Shown here piece by piece: positions 15,574 through 24,974 of a DNA stretch of 64,000 nucleotides (the stretch's first letter is position 1; each line of letters opens with the position of its first letter). This DNA is from Enteractinococcus coprophilus (GTDB taxonomy: Bacteria > Actinomycetota > Actinomycetes > Actinomycetales > Micrococcaceae): the NCBI RefSeq assembly GCF_006716305.1, contig NZ_VFOU01000001.1, positions 930,001 to 994,000 on the forward strand. Reading direction: 5' to 3'. The notes under the pieces were generated by a model. It searched no databases. It had not been told where the DNA came from and worked only from the letters and a program-made list of their open reading frames with translations. The translations under genes and the position numbers were made by a program.

Positions 15574-17367
15574 TCATGGGTTTGTGTTATTGGACTGTTC
15601 CGGAGGCCTATTGTTGAGCTGCGCGCCGTTGTTGCCTCCAGGATTCTGGGCATTATCTCCGGTGCCGTCTGGATTACCACCGGTGTCTGTCTCATCTGTT
15701 TGATCATCAGTGCCGTCAGTGTTGTCGCCATTTCCAGGATCGGTCTGATCGGTTCCGGTATCCGGTGGCGTAGTAACTGGCTGCGGCTGTTGTGGTTGCT
15801 GTGTGGGTTGTTGGCGGGTCGGCTGCGGTGCAGGTTGCTGTGGTTGCTGCTGTGTCGGCTCCGGCTGTGGAGCCGGCTGCTGGGGCTCTTGCTGCGTGGG
15901 TTCTGGAGCTGGCTCCGGCGCGCTACCCTCACCATTGGAGTAGCTCACGCGAATCTCGGAGCCTTCTTCGACCTCACCGGTCGGGTTCAGGGCCAACACG
16001 GTGCCGGCGGGCTCTTCGTCGTCGCGCTCCACACGGTTGACCGTAAAGCCAAGCTCTTCGAGTTCTTCTTCGACCTCATCAATATCGCGACCTACGTAGT
16101 CGTCGGCGTCGATGGCAACGGTCGCAACAGTTTCCGTCGGCTCCGGCTGGGGTTCCTCATCGGATCCCAACGAAGCAACCCACAGGCCGATTCCGGTGAG
16201 GGCTGCGAGAATGACGACGGCGATGACGGGCCAGAACCACGGACTGCGTTTCTTTTTGTCTTGGTCAGCGTATTCTTCGAATTCGGCGGCGCCCTCTTCC
16301 GGGAGCGCGCTGGAGCCCAACCCGTCGGACTGAGCGGACAGCGCCATGCCATCATGTGGTGTCACCGGCAGGGCAGTGGTGGCATCCGAGACGCTTTCGG
16401 CTGGTACATCCGACATGACCTGGGTTGCGTCGGGGTCGTGAGCGCTATTGAACTGCTGGGTGCTGATGAGCTGGGTCGCATCCGAATCGAAATCACCGGC
16501 GGTGATAAACGGTAGCATGCCCGGCACTGCGTTCACGGCGGCTTGGGTATCTTGGCGGCGCAGTGCTTCGGCGGCGGTGGCCAGTTTGTCGGCGTCGGCC
16601 GGACGATCTTCGGCCTCCTTGGACAGCATCGACATGATCAAGGCACGGACCGGTTCCGGAATCGAATCCGGCAGGGACGGCGGATCGTCGTTGACCTGGG
16701 CCAGAGCAATCGCGATCTGGGATTCACCGGTGAAGGGTCGGTGCCCCGCGAGACATTCGTAGCCGATAATACCTAGCGAGTAGATGTCGGAGGCGCCGGT
16801 GGCCTGCTGGCCGGTGGCCTGTTCTGGGGCAAGGTACTGCGCGGTTCCCATGACCTGGCCGGTGGCGGTTAGCGGAACCTGGTCGGCGAGGCGGGCAATC
16901 CCGAAGTCGGTAACTTTGACGCGGTTTTTCGCGTCGATAATCAGGTTGCCGGGTTTCACGTCGCGGTGGACGAGACCTTGTGCGTGTGCGGCGGATAGCG
17001 CACGGGCCGTCTGGGCAATGATCGACAGGGTGCGATCGGGAGAGAGGACCTTTTCGCGGTCCAGAATGGCGCTGAGTGGATCACCGGGGACCAGCTCCAT
17101 GACCAAATAGCCGGAGCCTTCTTCTTCACCGTAGTCAAAGACATTGGCCACACCCGGATGGTTCAGCAGGGCGGTGTGCTGAGCTTCGGCCCGGAAGCGG
17201 CGCAGGAAGTTAGGATCCCCCGTGTATTCTTCCTTTAAGATCTTAATGGCGATGATCCGACCTAGGACGGTGTCGCGTGCCTTCCACACTTCACCCATGC
17301 CGCCGATGGCAATCCGATCAGTCAGCTCGTATCGGCCACCCAGCGTCATTCCCGATATTGGTCTCAC
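15574..17367 (-). CDS. pknA: Ser/Thr protein kinase PknA with one PASTA-like repeat
   Basis: A 597-residue kinase controlling cell shape and wall synthesis together with PknB. The kinase domain has Lys42 in IAIKILKEE, HRDVKPGN at 134-141 and DFGIARL. A long linker precedes a transmembrane helix (about residues 380-398) and one divergent PASTA-like repeat (DDYVGRDIDEVEEELEELGF...). The last 110 residues are a low-complexity Pro/Gln then Asp/Thr/Asn tail. The start overlaps the pbpA stop by four bases (ATGA), showing translational coupling. Confidence 0.94.
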   Translation of the reverse strand: MRPISGMTLGGRYELTDRIAIGGMGEVWKARDTVLGRIIAIKILKEEYTGDPNFLRRFRAEAQHTALLNHPGVANVFDYGEEEGSGYLVMELVPGDPLSAILDREKVLSPDRTLSIIAQTARALSAAHAQGLVHRDVKPGNLIIDAKNRVKVTDFGIARLADQVPLTATGQVMGTAQYLAPEQATGQQATGASDIYSLGIIGYECLAGHRPFTGESQIAIALAQVNDDPPSLPDSIPEPVRALIMSMLSKEAEDRPADADKLATAAEALRRQDTQAAVNAVPGMLPFITAGDFDSDATQLISTQQFNSAHDPDATQVMSDVPAESVSDATTALPVTPHDGMALSAQSDGLGSSALPEEGAAEFEEYADQDKKKRSPWFWPVIAVVILAALTGIGLWVASLGSDEEPQPEPTETVATVAIDADDYVGRDIDEVEEELEELGFTVNRVERDDEEPAGTVLALNPTGEVEEGSEIRVSYSNGEGSAPEPAPEPTQQEPQQPAPQPEPTQQQPQQPAPQPTRQQPTQQPQQPQPVTTPPDTGTDQTDPGNGDNTDGTDDQTDETDTGGNPDGTGDNAQNPGGNNGAQLNNRPPEQSNNTNP

Positions 17368-18812
17368 TGTTCGACCACCGCCTCCACAATTTTCTTCAGG
17401 TTCTTCGCGGTGAGCTGGCTGCCCACCGAGTAATCCGTTTCTTCATACACCAGGGTTACGGCCACCTGGGGATCATCCGCCGGAGCAAAGCCGGTGATCC
17501 ATGAGTTCACCTTGCCGGTGGTGCCGATATCTGCGGTACCGGTCTTGGCCGCAATCGGAATGGATGACCGGGCCGGCATCGCGGTGCCCGACTGGACCAC
17601 CTCGAGCATCATCTCGGTCATCTGGTCAGCAATTTCAGGCGTGATCGCTTCCGAATACACTTCCGGCTGGGGTTCCTCTAAGACGTTGAGATCCGGTCCG
17701 CGCACCGTGTCGACCATCTGCGGGTGCATGACCGTGCCATCATTGGCGATGCCAGCAGCGACCATGTTCATTTGCAGGGCAGAAGCGCGGACGTCGACCT
17801 GTCCGAGCACCGACTGTGCCAGGGTGGCCTGGGGGATCTCTTCTGTCGGGAAGTGCGAAGCGTTGACTGACAGCGGGATGGTGATCGAACTGTCGTTGAA
17901 GCCAAACCGTTCGGCAACATCACGGATGGCATCCTGACCCAGATCCATCGCGGCCTGCGAGAACGGTGTGTTACAAGACTGGGCGAAAATCCAGCTCAGT
18001 TCAGCAGAACCGCGTCGATCACAGATACCCCCGCGGAAGTTAGAGATCGTATTATTCGTCTGCGGTAGGGGTAACTCGTTGGGCACTGAGACCTGGCCGG
18101 TTGGCGAGTATTCTCCGGATTCCAACATCGCGATTGCATCGATAAGTTTGAATGTTGAACCCGGTTGCGGAATGTTATATGTCGGTGGGTTCTGATACGG
18201 CGAGACACCCTTGCCCGTGATTTTCTCCATATTTTCGGATGCCTGTGTCGTAGAGTGCACGGCCAGCAGGTTGGTGTCATAGTTCGGACGCGAGGCCATC
18301 GCCAAAATCCGTCCGGTAGCTGGTTCCGACACCACCACAGAGGCCTTCATCCCTTCGGGCAACGCCGAATACGCCACGCGTTGGGCTTCCGGGTCGATCG
18401 TCAACTCGACCGATGCCCCAGGATTATCCGCCCCGGTGAAGGTCTGGCGGATGCGTTCGATAAATAGGTCGTCGGCGGTACCCGACAGCCAACCGTTGAG
18501 GCGTTGTTCCAGCCCGGTTTGGCCGTAGGCCAACGAGTAGAAGCCGGTGATTCCGGAATATAGCTCCGGGTCGTGATAGACCCGCTGGTAGTCAAAGCTT
18601 GAGGAATCACTGGGCACGGATTCGACGATCGGTTCGCCCCCGACCAGGATCGGACCGCGTGGGCCACCGAATTGCTTATACAGCTCACGAGAGTTGGCCT
18701 CGTGGGTGCGCAGATCATCGGCGGCAACGACTTGGATGTAGCTGGCAGCGCCAATGAGTACTAAGAACGCGGCGACGACGGCGTACCAGGCGTAGCGGAT
18801 GGATTCATTCAC
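17364..18812 (-). CDS. pbpA: Penicillin-binding protein, transpeptidase (PbpA)
   Basis: A 482-residue class B penicillin-binding protein with one N-terminal membrane anchor (about residues 9-28). The transpeptidase motifs are intact: SxxK in GSTFKLID, SxN in AQSCNTPF and KTG in AAKTGTADIG. It cross-links peptidoglycan together with the adjacent SEDS glycosyltransferase, as PBP2/RodA pairs do. It overlaps both neighbours by one to four bases within the operon. Confidence 0.95.
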   Translation of the reverse strand: MNESIRYAWYAVVAAFLVLIGAASYIQVVAADDLRTHEANSRELYKQFGGPRGPILVGGEPIVESVPSDSSSFDYQRVYHDPELYSGITGFYSLAYGQTGLEQRLNGWLSGTADDLFIERIRQTFTGADNPGASVELTIDPEAQRVAYSALPEGMKASVVVSEPATGRILAMASRPNYDTNLLAVHSTTQASENMEKITGKGVSPYQNPPTYNIPQPGSTFKLIDAIAMLESGEYSPTGQVSVPNELPLPQTNNTISNFRGGICDRRGSAELSWIFAQSCNTPFSQAAMDLGQDAIRDVAERFGFNDSSITIPLSVNASHFPTEEIPQATLAQSVLGQVDVRASALQMNMVAAGIANDGTVMHPQMVDTVRGPDLNVLEEPQPEVYSEAITPEIADQMTEMMLEVVQSGTAMPARSSIPIAAKTGTADIGTTGKVNSWITGFAPADDPQVAVTLVYEETDYSVGSQLTAKNLKKIVEAVVEQ

Positions 18813-20233
18813 TAGCGCTCACCCGCCTCTAGGGGTTGTCCCGGCACCGCGGCACCACCACCGGCCCCGGAAGCATTCACCATGGGGCCAGCGAGCATCG
18901 GTCGGTTGGCAGTATGCGAAATTAATAACACGAGTCCGATAATCATCCAGTTTGCTAACAGGGAGGACCCGCCGGCGGCCATAAACGGCGTCGTCAGGCC
19001 GGTCAGTGGGATGACACGCAAGACACCACCGACAACGACGAACATCTGGATAGCCATGGCACAGCCCAGCCCGGCGGCCAGTAGTTTACCGAAGGCATCG
19101 CGGGCTGACAGGCCGATACGCATGATGCGAGTGACCAGGATGAAAAAGATCAGCAGGATGGCGGCCAGACCGACGAGTCCGAGTTCTTCGCCGAACGAGG
19201 CAATGATCATATCCGAGTTGGCCGCGAACACCAGATCCGGGCGGCCTTCACCTAGCCCGGATCCAAACAGCCCGCCGGAAGCCAGGCCGAAGAGGCCCTG
19301 GACGACCTGGTGAGAGCCATGTTCGGCATAGATCATGTCCATGTCGAAGGCATTGAGCCACCCGTCAATGCGGGCTTCAACGTGGGGGAATAGGTTAACC
19401 GCGATGACGCCCCCGGCGCCCACGGCGACTAGACCTAAGATGATCCACGACAGCCGGGAGGTTGCCAGGTAAATCATGGCCATGAATAGGCCGAAGAACA
19501 ACACGGCTGAACCAAGGTCGCGCTGGAAGACCAGCACCCCCATGGCGACCAGCCAAGCGACGACCAGCGGGCCGAGGTCTTGGACGCGCGGGAACGCCAG
19601 CGGACCGAGCTTTCGCCCGGCCAGCAGAATCAGGTCACGGTTGGCGCTGAGGTAGGAAGCAAAGAAAATGGCCAGGGTCAGTTTGGCGACTTCACCCGGC
19701 TGGAAGGAGCCGATGCCCAGGTTGACCCAAATCCGGGCACCATAGATTTCGACGCCGATGAAGGGCAGAAACGGCAAGATCAGTAGGATCGCTGAGGCCA
19801 GCAACCACACGTAGGTAAACCGGCGCATGTGCCGGTAGTCGATGATGAACCAGACGATCGCCATCGAAATGATGATCGACAGGGCGGTCCATAACAGTTG
19901 GTTATTGGCCAAGTTGGTGCCCGGCGGCACCAGATCGAGCCGGTGGATCATGGCCAGGCCCAGCCCGTTGAGTGTTAACGCCAACGGCATGATGTACTGG
20001 TCGGCAAAGGGTGCGCGCAAGCGCAGCACAATGTGGAAGGCAATCGCCAGGGCAAACATGACCCCCAGCTGGATCCAGTACTGCGCGTCCAGCGTCTGAT
20101 CCATGCCGAGACCGGAGAGCATGTAGGCGCCCGAGCCGATGACCACGGCCATCACCATTAACAATATTTCGGTGATGCGCAGGGGTTTTTTGACCGGCTG
20201 CTCGGTCTCGACGGAGTCGATCGTGTTTGTCAT
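18812..20233 (-). CDS. rodA: SEDS-family peptidoglycan polymerase (RodA/FtsW)
   Basis: A 473-residue protein with about ten membrane helices of the SEDS family. Signature segments are GARIWVNLGIGSFQPGEVAK (family motif with the ...FQPGE core), FQRDLGSAVLFFGLFMAM and GLTTPFMAAGGSSLLANW. SEDS proteins polymerise glycan strands from lipid II and work with a cognate class B PBP; pbpA directly downstream is that partner. The start codon abuts the pstP stop with no gap. Confidence 0.95.
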   Translation of the reverse strand: MTNTIDSVETEQPVKKPLRITEILLMVMAVVIGSGAYMLSGLGMDQTLDAQYWIQLGVMFALAIAFHIVLRLRAPFADQYIMPLALTLNGLGLAMIHRLDLVPPGTNLANNQLLWTALSIIISMAIVWFIIDYRHMRRFTYVWLLASAILLILPFLPFIGVEIYGARIWVNLGIGSFQPGEVAKLTLAIFFASYLSANRDLILLAGRKLGPLAFPRVQDLGPLVVAWLVAMGVLVFQRDLGSAVLFFGLFMAMIYLATSRLSWIILGLVAVGAGGVIAVNLFPHVEARIDGWLNAFDMDMIYAEHGSHQVVQGLFGLASGGLFGSGLGEGRPDLVFAANSDMIIASFGEELGLVGLAAILLIFFILVTRIMRIGLSARDAFGKLLAAGLGCAMAIQMFVVVGGVLRVIPLTGLTTPFMAAGGSSLLANWMIIGLVLLISHTANRPMLAGPMVNASGAGGGAAVPGQPLEAGER

Positions 20234-21676
20234 TTAGGGGTTGCCTCCTGTTGCGCCGGCGGTGGCTCCGGCTATTGAGGCGGATGCGGTGACGCCGTTG
20301 GCGGCCAAGGGGATGGAATCATCGGGCTGATCGGATGGTGAGACCGGCGGGGCCTCGGGGATCAGCGCAGCTTCCAAATCTACCAAGATTTCTCGGGCAT
20401 GGTTCAGGTCCTGGGCAGGTAGCCCGGCTTCAATACGCTGACGGCTGTATCCCGGTAGCCGAGACAACGGAATCTCGGTCGACTCTTCAACCGAAGACAG
20501 TTCAAGCGGCCCAAATGATTGCGGAACACCCTGGAAGATTGCGACGTGATCATCGGTTGTTCCCACATAGTATTGGCCGCGAATCCACAGGAAACCCACA
20601 GCTAACGACGTCGCAAATAAAATCAAAAAGACTCCGAGCATGGTCAGCAACGGCCAAGAGCGCCGCTCGGATGGGACCGCATCGTCCTCGAGTTCTGTTG
20701 GTTGCTGGGTTGCGTCGGCTTCGGAGGCCCCGTGTAGCAGGGCTGCGGCACGCTTTTGGGACGACGAGCGCGTCACGATTGGGATCTGGTCGGTGTCAGT
20801 GGCCAGGGCTGCGGCCCCCACGAGCAGGTGCGGGCGTGATCCGAGATCGGCGCGCAGGAGCGCGGCGGAAACTTTCTCGCCCTCGGTTGCGTTGGAAACC
20901 TGCAGCGCAGATTCAGTCAGCTCATCAGTTTTGGGGTTGTCATCGACGGTGACCTCGGCTGCCACGGTCTCAAAGACCACGATCGTGACATTATCGGGTG
21001 CACCACGCGCCAGGGTTTCCTCAACCAGGTCACGGCAAATGTCATCTAATGCCTTGTCGGCGCGCAATAGGCGCTCAATGGTCGCATCGTCGACAACAGC
21101 ATTGAGACCGTCAGAGCACAGCAGCCAGCGTTCCCCGGGTGCGGTTTCAAATGAGGTGACGTCTAGTTCGGGGGAAGCATCGACGTCGCCCAGCACGCGC
21201 ATCAGGACATTTTTGTGCGGATGGGATTCGGCGTCCTCGGGGCTGAGGCGGCCTTCATCAATCAGGCGCTGCACAAAGGTGTGATCGGCCGAGAGCTGTT
21301 CGAAGACGGCGTCTTTGATCCGGTAGGCGCGCGAATCGCCGATATGGGCCATGTGGAGGACGTCATCATCGACTAGCACGGCGGTGCACGTGGTGCCCAT
21401 CCCGGCGAGTTTCGGGTTGTCGTGCACCAGGTCGTTGAGGATCAGGTTGGCCGACTGGATTTCATCAGGCAGGATGGTGTCAGGATCGGGGTGATCATTT
21501 CGATCCAAGGGAGCCAGGTCTAGGACCACTGAAGCTGAAGCGACATCGCCACCGACGTGCCCGCCCATGCCGTCAGCCACTACTGCAAGGTAGCGGCCCA
21601 CATAGGCAGAGTCGTCGTTTTTGGAGCGCACTCGTCCCACGTCAGAGCGCGCGGCGAAGTTCAGCTGCAGGGCCAT
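20234..21676 (-). CDS. pstP: PP2C-family protein phosphatase PstP
   Basis: A 480-residue PP2C-type Ser/Thr phosphatase, the counterpart of the kinases in this operon. The catalytic domain has RSKNDDSAYVG, VADGMGGHVGGD and HIGDSRAYR, LCSDGLNAVV and GAPDNVTIVVFE, so the metal-binding aspartates are all present. One transmembrane helix (about residues 350-372) is followed by an extracellular C-terminal region with no recognised domain. It is separated from fhaB by two bases. Confidence 0.94.
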   Translation of the reverse strand: MALQLNFAARSDVGRVRSKNDDSAYVGRYLAVVADGMGGHVGGDVASASVVLDLAPLDRNDHPDPDTILPDEIQSANLILNDLVHDNPKLAGMGTTCTAVLVDDDVLHMAHIGDSRAYRIKDAVFEQLSADHTFVQRLIDEGRLSPEDAESHPHKNVLMRVLGDVDASPELDVTSFETAPGERWLLCSDGLNAVVDDATIERLLRADKALDDICRDLVEETLARGAPDNVTIVVFETVAAEVTVDDNPKTDELTESALQVSNATEGEKVSAALLRADLGSRPHLLVGAAALATDTDQIPIVTRSSSQKRAAALLHGASEADATQQPTELEDDAVPSERRSWPLLTMLGVFLILFATSLAVGFLWIRGQYYVGTTDDHVAIFQGVPQSFGPLELSSVEESTEIPLSRLPGYSRQRIEAGLPAQDLNHAREILVDLEAALIPEAPPVSPSDQPDDSIPLAANGVTASASIAGATAGATGGNP

Positions 21677-21678
21677 GG

Positions 21679-22158
21679 TTATGCCTTCAGCTCCATCACG
21701 GTTTTCCCAATGCGCACTGGCACACCCGGATCAATGGCCATGGTGCGGGTGAGCTGGTTACCTTGGACAAAGGTGCCGTTGGTGGAACCGAGGTCTTCTA
21801 AGAACCAGCGACTGCCCTGCGGGAAGAGTCTGGCGTGCCGCCCGGAAGCATAATCATCTTCCAGTACAAGTCCCGCGTCTTGGGCTCGGCCGATCAACAG
21901 GGGTTGGCCGCCCAATTGAATCGTGCGTCCGGCGAGCGGGCCTTCGGTAATGGCCAATTGGGTGGCCAGTGCTCGCGTGGGCGGTGGGGGAGTATCGGTG
22001 CTGACCGATGACGCGGTTTCGTCTTTTTTCTTGCGGGTCAGGCGTGCCGGGCGGGCAATCTGTAGGGAACGGCCCTGGGAGGTGATCACAGAGAACACAA
22101 AAATCCACAGGAGGGCGAGCAGCCCAAATCGCAGCGCAGTTATCGCCAATTCGCTCAC
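21679..22158 (-). CDS. fhaB: FHA-domain protein FhaB (FipA-like)
   Basis: A 159-residue protein with an N-terminal hydrophobic anchor (LLALLWIFVFSVITSQ, about 12-28) and a C-terminal FHA domain (about 80-155): GQPLLIGRAQDAGLVLEDDY, SGRHARLF and LGSTNGTFVQG. It binds phosphothreonine on kinase substrates; in mycobacteria FhaB/FipA links FtsZ and FtsQ. It is in the expected position between fhaA and pstP. Confidence 0.93.
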   Translation of the reverse strand: MSELAITALRFGLLALLWIFVFSVITSQGRSLQIARPARLTRKKKDETASSVSTDTPPPPTRALATQLAITEGPLAGRTIQLGGQPLLIGRAQDAGLVLEDDYASGRHARLFPQGSRWFLEDLGSTNGTFVQGNQLTRTMAIDPGVPVRIGKTVMELKA

Positions 22159-22161
22159 GGG

Positions 22162-22956
22162 CTACCTCCGGGGCTGGGTCGTCGTATCTGGGGCGAGTCG
22201 GAAAGTGATGGTTGTCCGACCGGCGGTAATAATATCACCGTGGTGCAAATCTACCGAGTTTCCCGCTTTCTGCCCGTTGACATAAAACCCATTGGTTGAC
22301 CCCAGATCTACAGCACTCACGCGATCGCCTGCGACCCGAATTTCCAAGTGTCGGCGCGACATTCCCGGATCACCCACCGTGATATCGGCATCCGCGGAGC
22401 GACCGATGATGGCTGCCGCCGAGTTGATAGCATAGCGGGTCCCCTCAATTTCGACGACGGGTCGCCAACTGGTGCGATCTACCTGCGCGCCTGGGTCGGT
22501 CATTTCGGCAGGCGGCTGGACTACCGGAGAGCTGACCTGTTTATTCGGTGTGTAGGTAATGGGCTGACCAGGCTCGAGATCTTCTGCAGCCTCGGAGCTT
22601 GAGGTGATCTCCATGTCGCCGCGATCGACCGCCTCATCAGCTACAAAGGTCACACGCACGGGGCCCGAGAGAGAATACCCTTGAACCGAGGCGTGCCGGA
22701 TTGCTTCATCGCAGAGTTCTTCGGCTAACGCCCGGCCCCATTGTTGGACCTGTGGGAAGTCTTCTTCTGAAAAGGCAATGGAGTACACGTTGGGCACTAG
22801 GGTGCGTTCTTGAGAGATGGTGACGGCGCGATGGTCCATTTCGGTGCGCATCGCATTGGTGACTTCTACCGGTTTAATGCGCTTGGAACCGCCGGCCGAG
22901 AAGATTTTCCGCACGCTGCGTTCCAGAAGGTTCTCTAGACCATCTAAGATGCCCAC
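22162..22956 (-). CDS. fhaA: FHA-domain protein FhaA with DUF3662 N-terminus
   Basis: 264 residues from the GTG at 22956, chosen because AGGAG lies seven bases upstream and homologues start with GILDGLENLLERSV. The N-terminal DUF3662 domain (residues 1-125) is followed by a linker and a C-terminal FHA domain with AIIGRSADADITV, MSRRHLEIRV and DLGSTNGFYVNG. It is the first gene of the operon, so its promoter should lie in the 235 bases upstream towards the tRNA-Leu gene. FhaA is known to bind phosphorylated MurJ/MviN in mycobacteria. Confidence 0.93.
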   Translation of the reverse strand: MGILDGLENLLERSVRKIFSAGGSKRIKPVEVTNAMRTEMDHRAVTISQERTLVPNVYSIAFSEEDFPQVQQWGRALAEELCDEAIRHASVQGYSLSGPVRVTFVADEAVDRGDMEITSSSEAAEDLEPGQPITYTPNKQVSSPVVQPPAEMTDPGAQVDRTSWRPVVEIEGTRYAINSAAAIIGRSADADITVGDPGMSRRHLEIRVAGDRVSAVDLGSTNGFYVNGQKAGNSVDLHHGDIITAGRTTITFRLAPDTTTQPRR

Positions 22957-23125
22957 TCGGCACTCCTTCCAACGTGTTCGTTGCAACTCGGCAGTAAATA
23001 TCCCACAGTAGTTTGGGGCCGAGTATTTGTCACATGCAGTTACATTTTCTCATATCACACCGCGCAATACACGAAGCGCATAGTCAACCCTGAAATGTGG
23101 GTACAGGGGGAATGTCGATTAGCAT

Positions 23126-23154
23126 TTGCAGGGTTCTTGTGTTTATACTATAGA
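23126..23154 (+). promoter_or_regulatory. Candidate promoter of tRNA-Leu
   Basis: TTGCAG at 23126-23131 and TATAGA at 23149-23154 are spaced by 17 bases, with TATACT overlapping at 23144-23149. They lie 37 bases before the tRNA. This is a plausible housekeeping-sigma promoter. Confidence 0.5.
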
Positions 23155-23191
23155 TCGTGCTTACAGCCGATGCTGTAAAAACAAGTCACTC

Positions 23192-23275
<84 letters not shown>

Positions 23276-23284
23276 CAGCACACA

Positions 23285-23330
23285 AACAACCTCTGACATG
23301 GAGAAATCCGGTCAGGGGTTGTTTTGTTTT
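23285..23330. terminator. Terminator after tRNA-Leu
   Basis: The stem ACAACCTCTGAC with GTCAGGGGTTGT (one G-T pair) is followed by TTTGTTTTC. It ends the tRNA transcript and may also serve the convergent ABC permease gene. Confidence 0.8.
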
Positions 23331-23366
23331 CTCTTTACACTGGCCTTTGTAGGGCACTTGGGTGAA

Positions 23367-24101
23367 TCAGGGCGTTTTGCGTCGCAGAGTAAGCGATGCT
23401 AGTACCAGGGCGGCGAGCGCAAACGCCCCAACCACGCCGAGCGGTATGAACAGGTCAGCGCCACTATCGCCAGCGGTCACAGCATTGATCGCATCGATCG
23501 CATAGCTCAGCGGTAGCCAGTCAGAAATTGTCTCGAGTGCATCTGGCATATCTTCACGCGGCATGAACAGGCCGCCCAGGATGATTTGCGGAAAGACGAA
23601 CAGCGGCATAAATTGCACCGCTTGAAACTCGGTGCGGGCAAACGCACTGGCGAACAGTCCCAGGGCGGTGCCGAGGATGGCATCGACGACAGCGACCAAG
23701 CCGAGCTGCCACACTGGTCCCTCGACGGACAGTCCGCACAGGACCACCGCGAAGGTCACGGTAACGACCGCCTGCAGGGTGGCCATGAACCCGAAGGCTA
23801 CACCGTAACCGATGATGAAGTCGGGTTTGTTCATCGTCGTCGACATGAGCCGCTCGAGCGTGCCCGAGCGACGTTCCCGCAGTGTCGTGATGGAGGTGAT
23901 CACAAACATTAAAATAAAGGGAAATAAGGCCAGCAGTGGGCCGCCATAGCGATCGAAGACTCCGGGTTGGGTATCAAAGAGCCAGGCGAAGAGCCCGACC
24001 AACAGGCTGGGTGCAACGAGAAGGAGCACGATGGAGCGGGGATCGTGACTGAGCTGCTTGAGGACGCGTGCGGTGGTTGCCAGGGTGCGATTCGGACTCA
24101 T
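23367..24101 (-). CDS. ABC-2 type exporter permease
   Basis: A 244-residue permease with six hydrophobic helices. The cytoplasmic loop TTLRERRSGTLERLMSTTM is the conserved ABC-2 family signature that contacts the ATPase. FPQIILGGLFMP is the usual late helix-turn. It overlaps the upstream ATPase gene by four bases, forming a DrrAB-like drug or lipid exporter. Substrate unknown. Confidence 0.9.
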   Translation of the reverse strand: MSPNRTLATTARVLKQLSHDPRSIVLLLVAPSLLVGLFAWLFDTQPGVFDRYGGPLLALFPFILMFVITSITTLRERRSGTLERLMSTTMNKPDFIIGYGVAFGFMATLQAVVTVTFAVVLCGLSVEGPVWQLGLVAVVDAILGTALGLFASAFARTEFQAVQFMPLFVFPQIILGGLFMPREDMPDALETISDWLPLSYAIDAINAVTAGDSGADLFIPLGVVGAFALAALVLASLTLRRKTP

Positions 24102-24895
24102 GATGACTCCTGCTGCGCGGCATGTTTGCCATGACCTGGTTCCAAGCGTTGTTCGGAGCGTGCAATGAGCTCAAGAAATGCAGCATCGGGGTTGGTGGTG
24201 CCGGTGTCCTTCAGCAGGCCGGTCGGGGTCGTGTCGGCGATGATTTTTCCTTCGCGCATCAACAGCAGTCGATCACAGTGCAGAGCTTCGTCCATGACGT
24301 GACTGGTAACCAAAACCGTGATGCCGCGCTGTGCAAGACTACGAAACAGCATCCAGAGTTCTTGCCGCAGTGTCGGATCGAGACCGACTGTTGGCTCATC
24401 AAGGACGATGAGTTCGGGGTCACCAAGCAGGGCCACTGCAAGGGATACTCGGCTGCGTTGCCCGCCACTAAGATTCGCCACTAAACTACGTAGGTTTGAT
24501 GTCATACCCACCTCGTGTGCCACCCGCTCGGTTGCCTCGCGGTCGGCGCCAACGATGCGGGCGAAGTAGTTCAGATTTTGTCGCACGGTGAGATCGTCAT
24601 ATACGGATGCCGTCTGGGTGTCGTAGGCGACGAGACTGCGTAGTGCACGCGCACCGGCCGGTTCGCCGAGGACCTCGACGGTGCCGCCGTGAATTTTTTG
24701 CACTCCAACGACGGCACGCATCAGTGTGGTTTTGCCACAACCTGATGGACCGAGCAGCCCGGTGATCTGGCCGCGAGGAATCTGCAGACTGAGCCCATCA
24801 AAGACCACCGTGCGACCACGTCGAATAAAAAGGTCGCGGATTGTGACCGCTGGTGAGTCGTGCCCCTGCGCAGCATTGCCCGAAACTGACGCCAT
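24098..24895 (-). CDS. ABC transporter ATP-binding protein
   Basis: 265 residues from ATG 24895; an in-frame extension to 25015 would run into the cyclase gene and lacks family similarity. Walker A is GPSGCGKTTLMRAV, the ABC signature is NLSGGQRSRVSLAVALL, Walker B is LIVLDEPTVGLDP, and the H-loop is VTSHVMDEA. Together with the permease it forms an exporter resembling daunorubicin DrrA-type proteins. It sits 79 bases after the cyclase gene on the same strand and may share its transcript. Confidence 0.92.
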   Translation of the reverse strand: MASVSGNAAQGHDSPAVTIRDLFIRRGRTVVFDGLSLQIPRGQITGLLGPSGCGKTTLMRAVVGVQKIHGGTVEVLGEPAGARALRSLVAYDTQTASVYDDLTVRQNLNYFARIVGADREATERVAHEVGMTSNLRSLVANLSGGQRSRVSLAVALLGDPELIVLDEPTVGLDPTLRQELWMLFRSLAQRGITVLVTSHVMDEALHCDRLLLMREGKIIADTTPTGLLKDTGTTNPDAAFLELIARSEQRLEPGHGKHAAQQESS

Positions 24896-24974
24896 AGAGC
24901 CATTATCCCACCATGTGACCTGGCACTCAACGGGGTGAAAGGCACTCTCGCGCCCTGAGGTTAAGGCACTGCGG

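Noticed and set aside
15700-16515. 271-codon plus-strand frame opposite pknA
   Set aside because: Antisense shadow of the repetitive Pro/Gln tail of PknA; no recognisable protein features.
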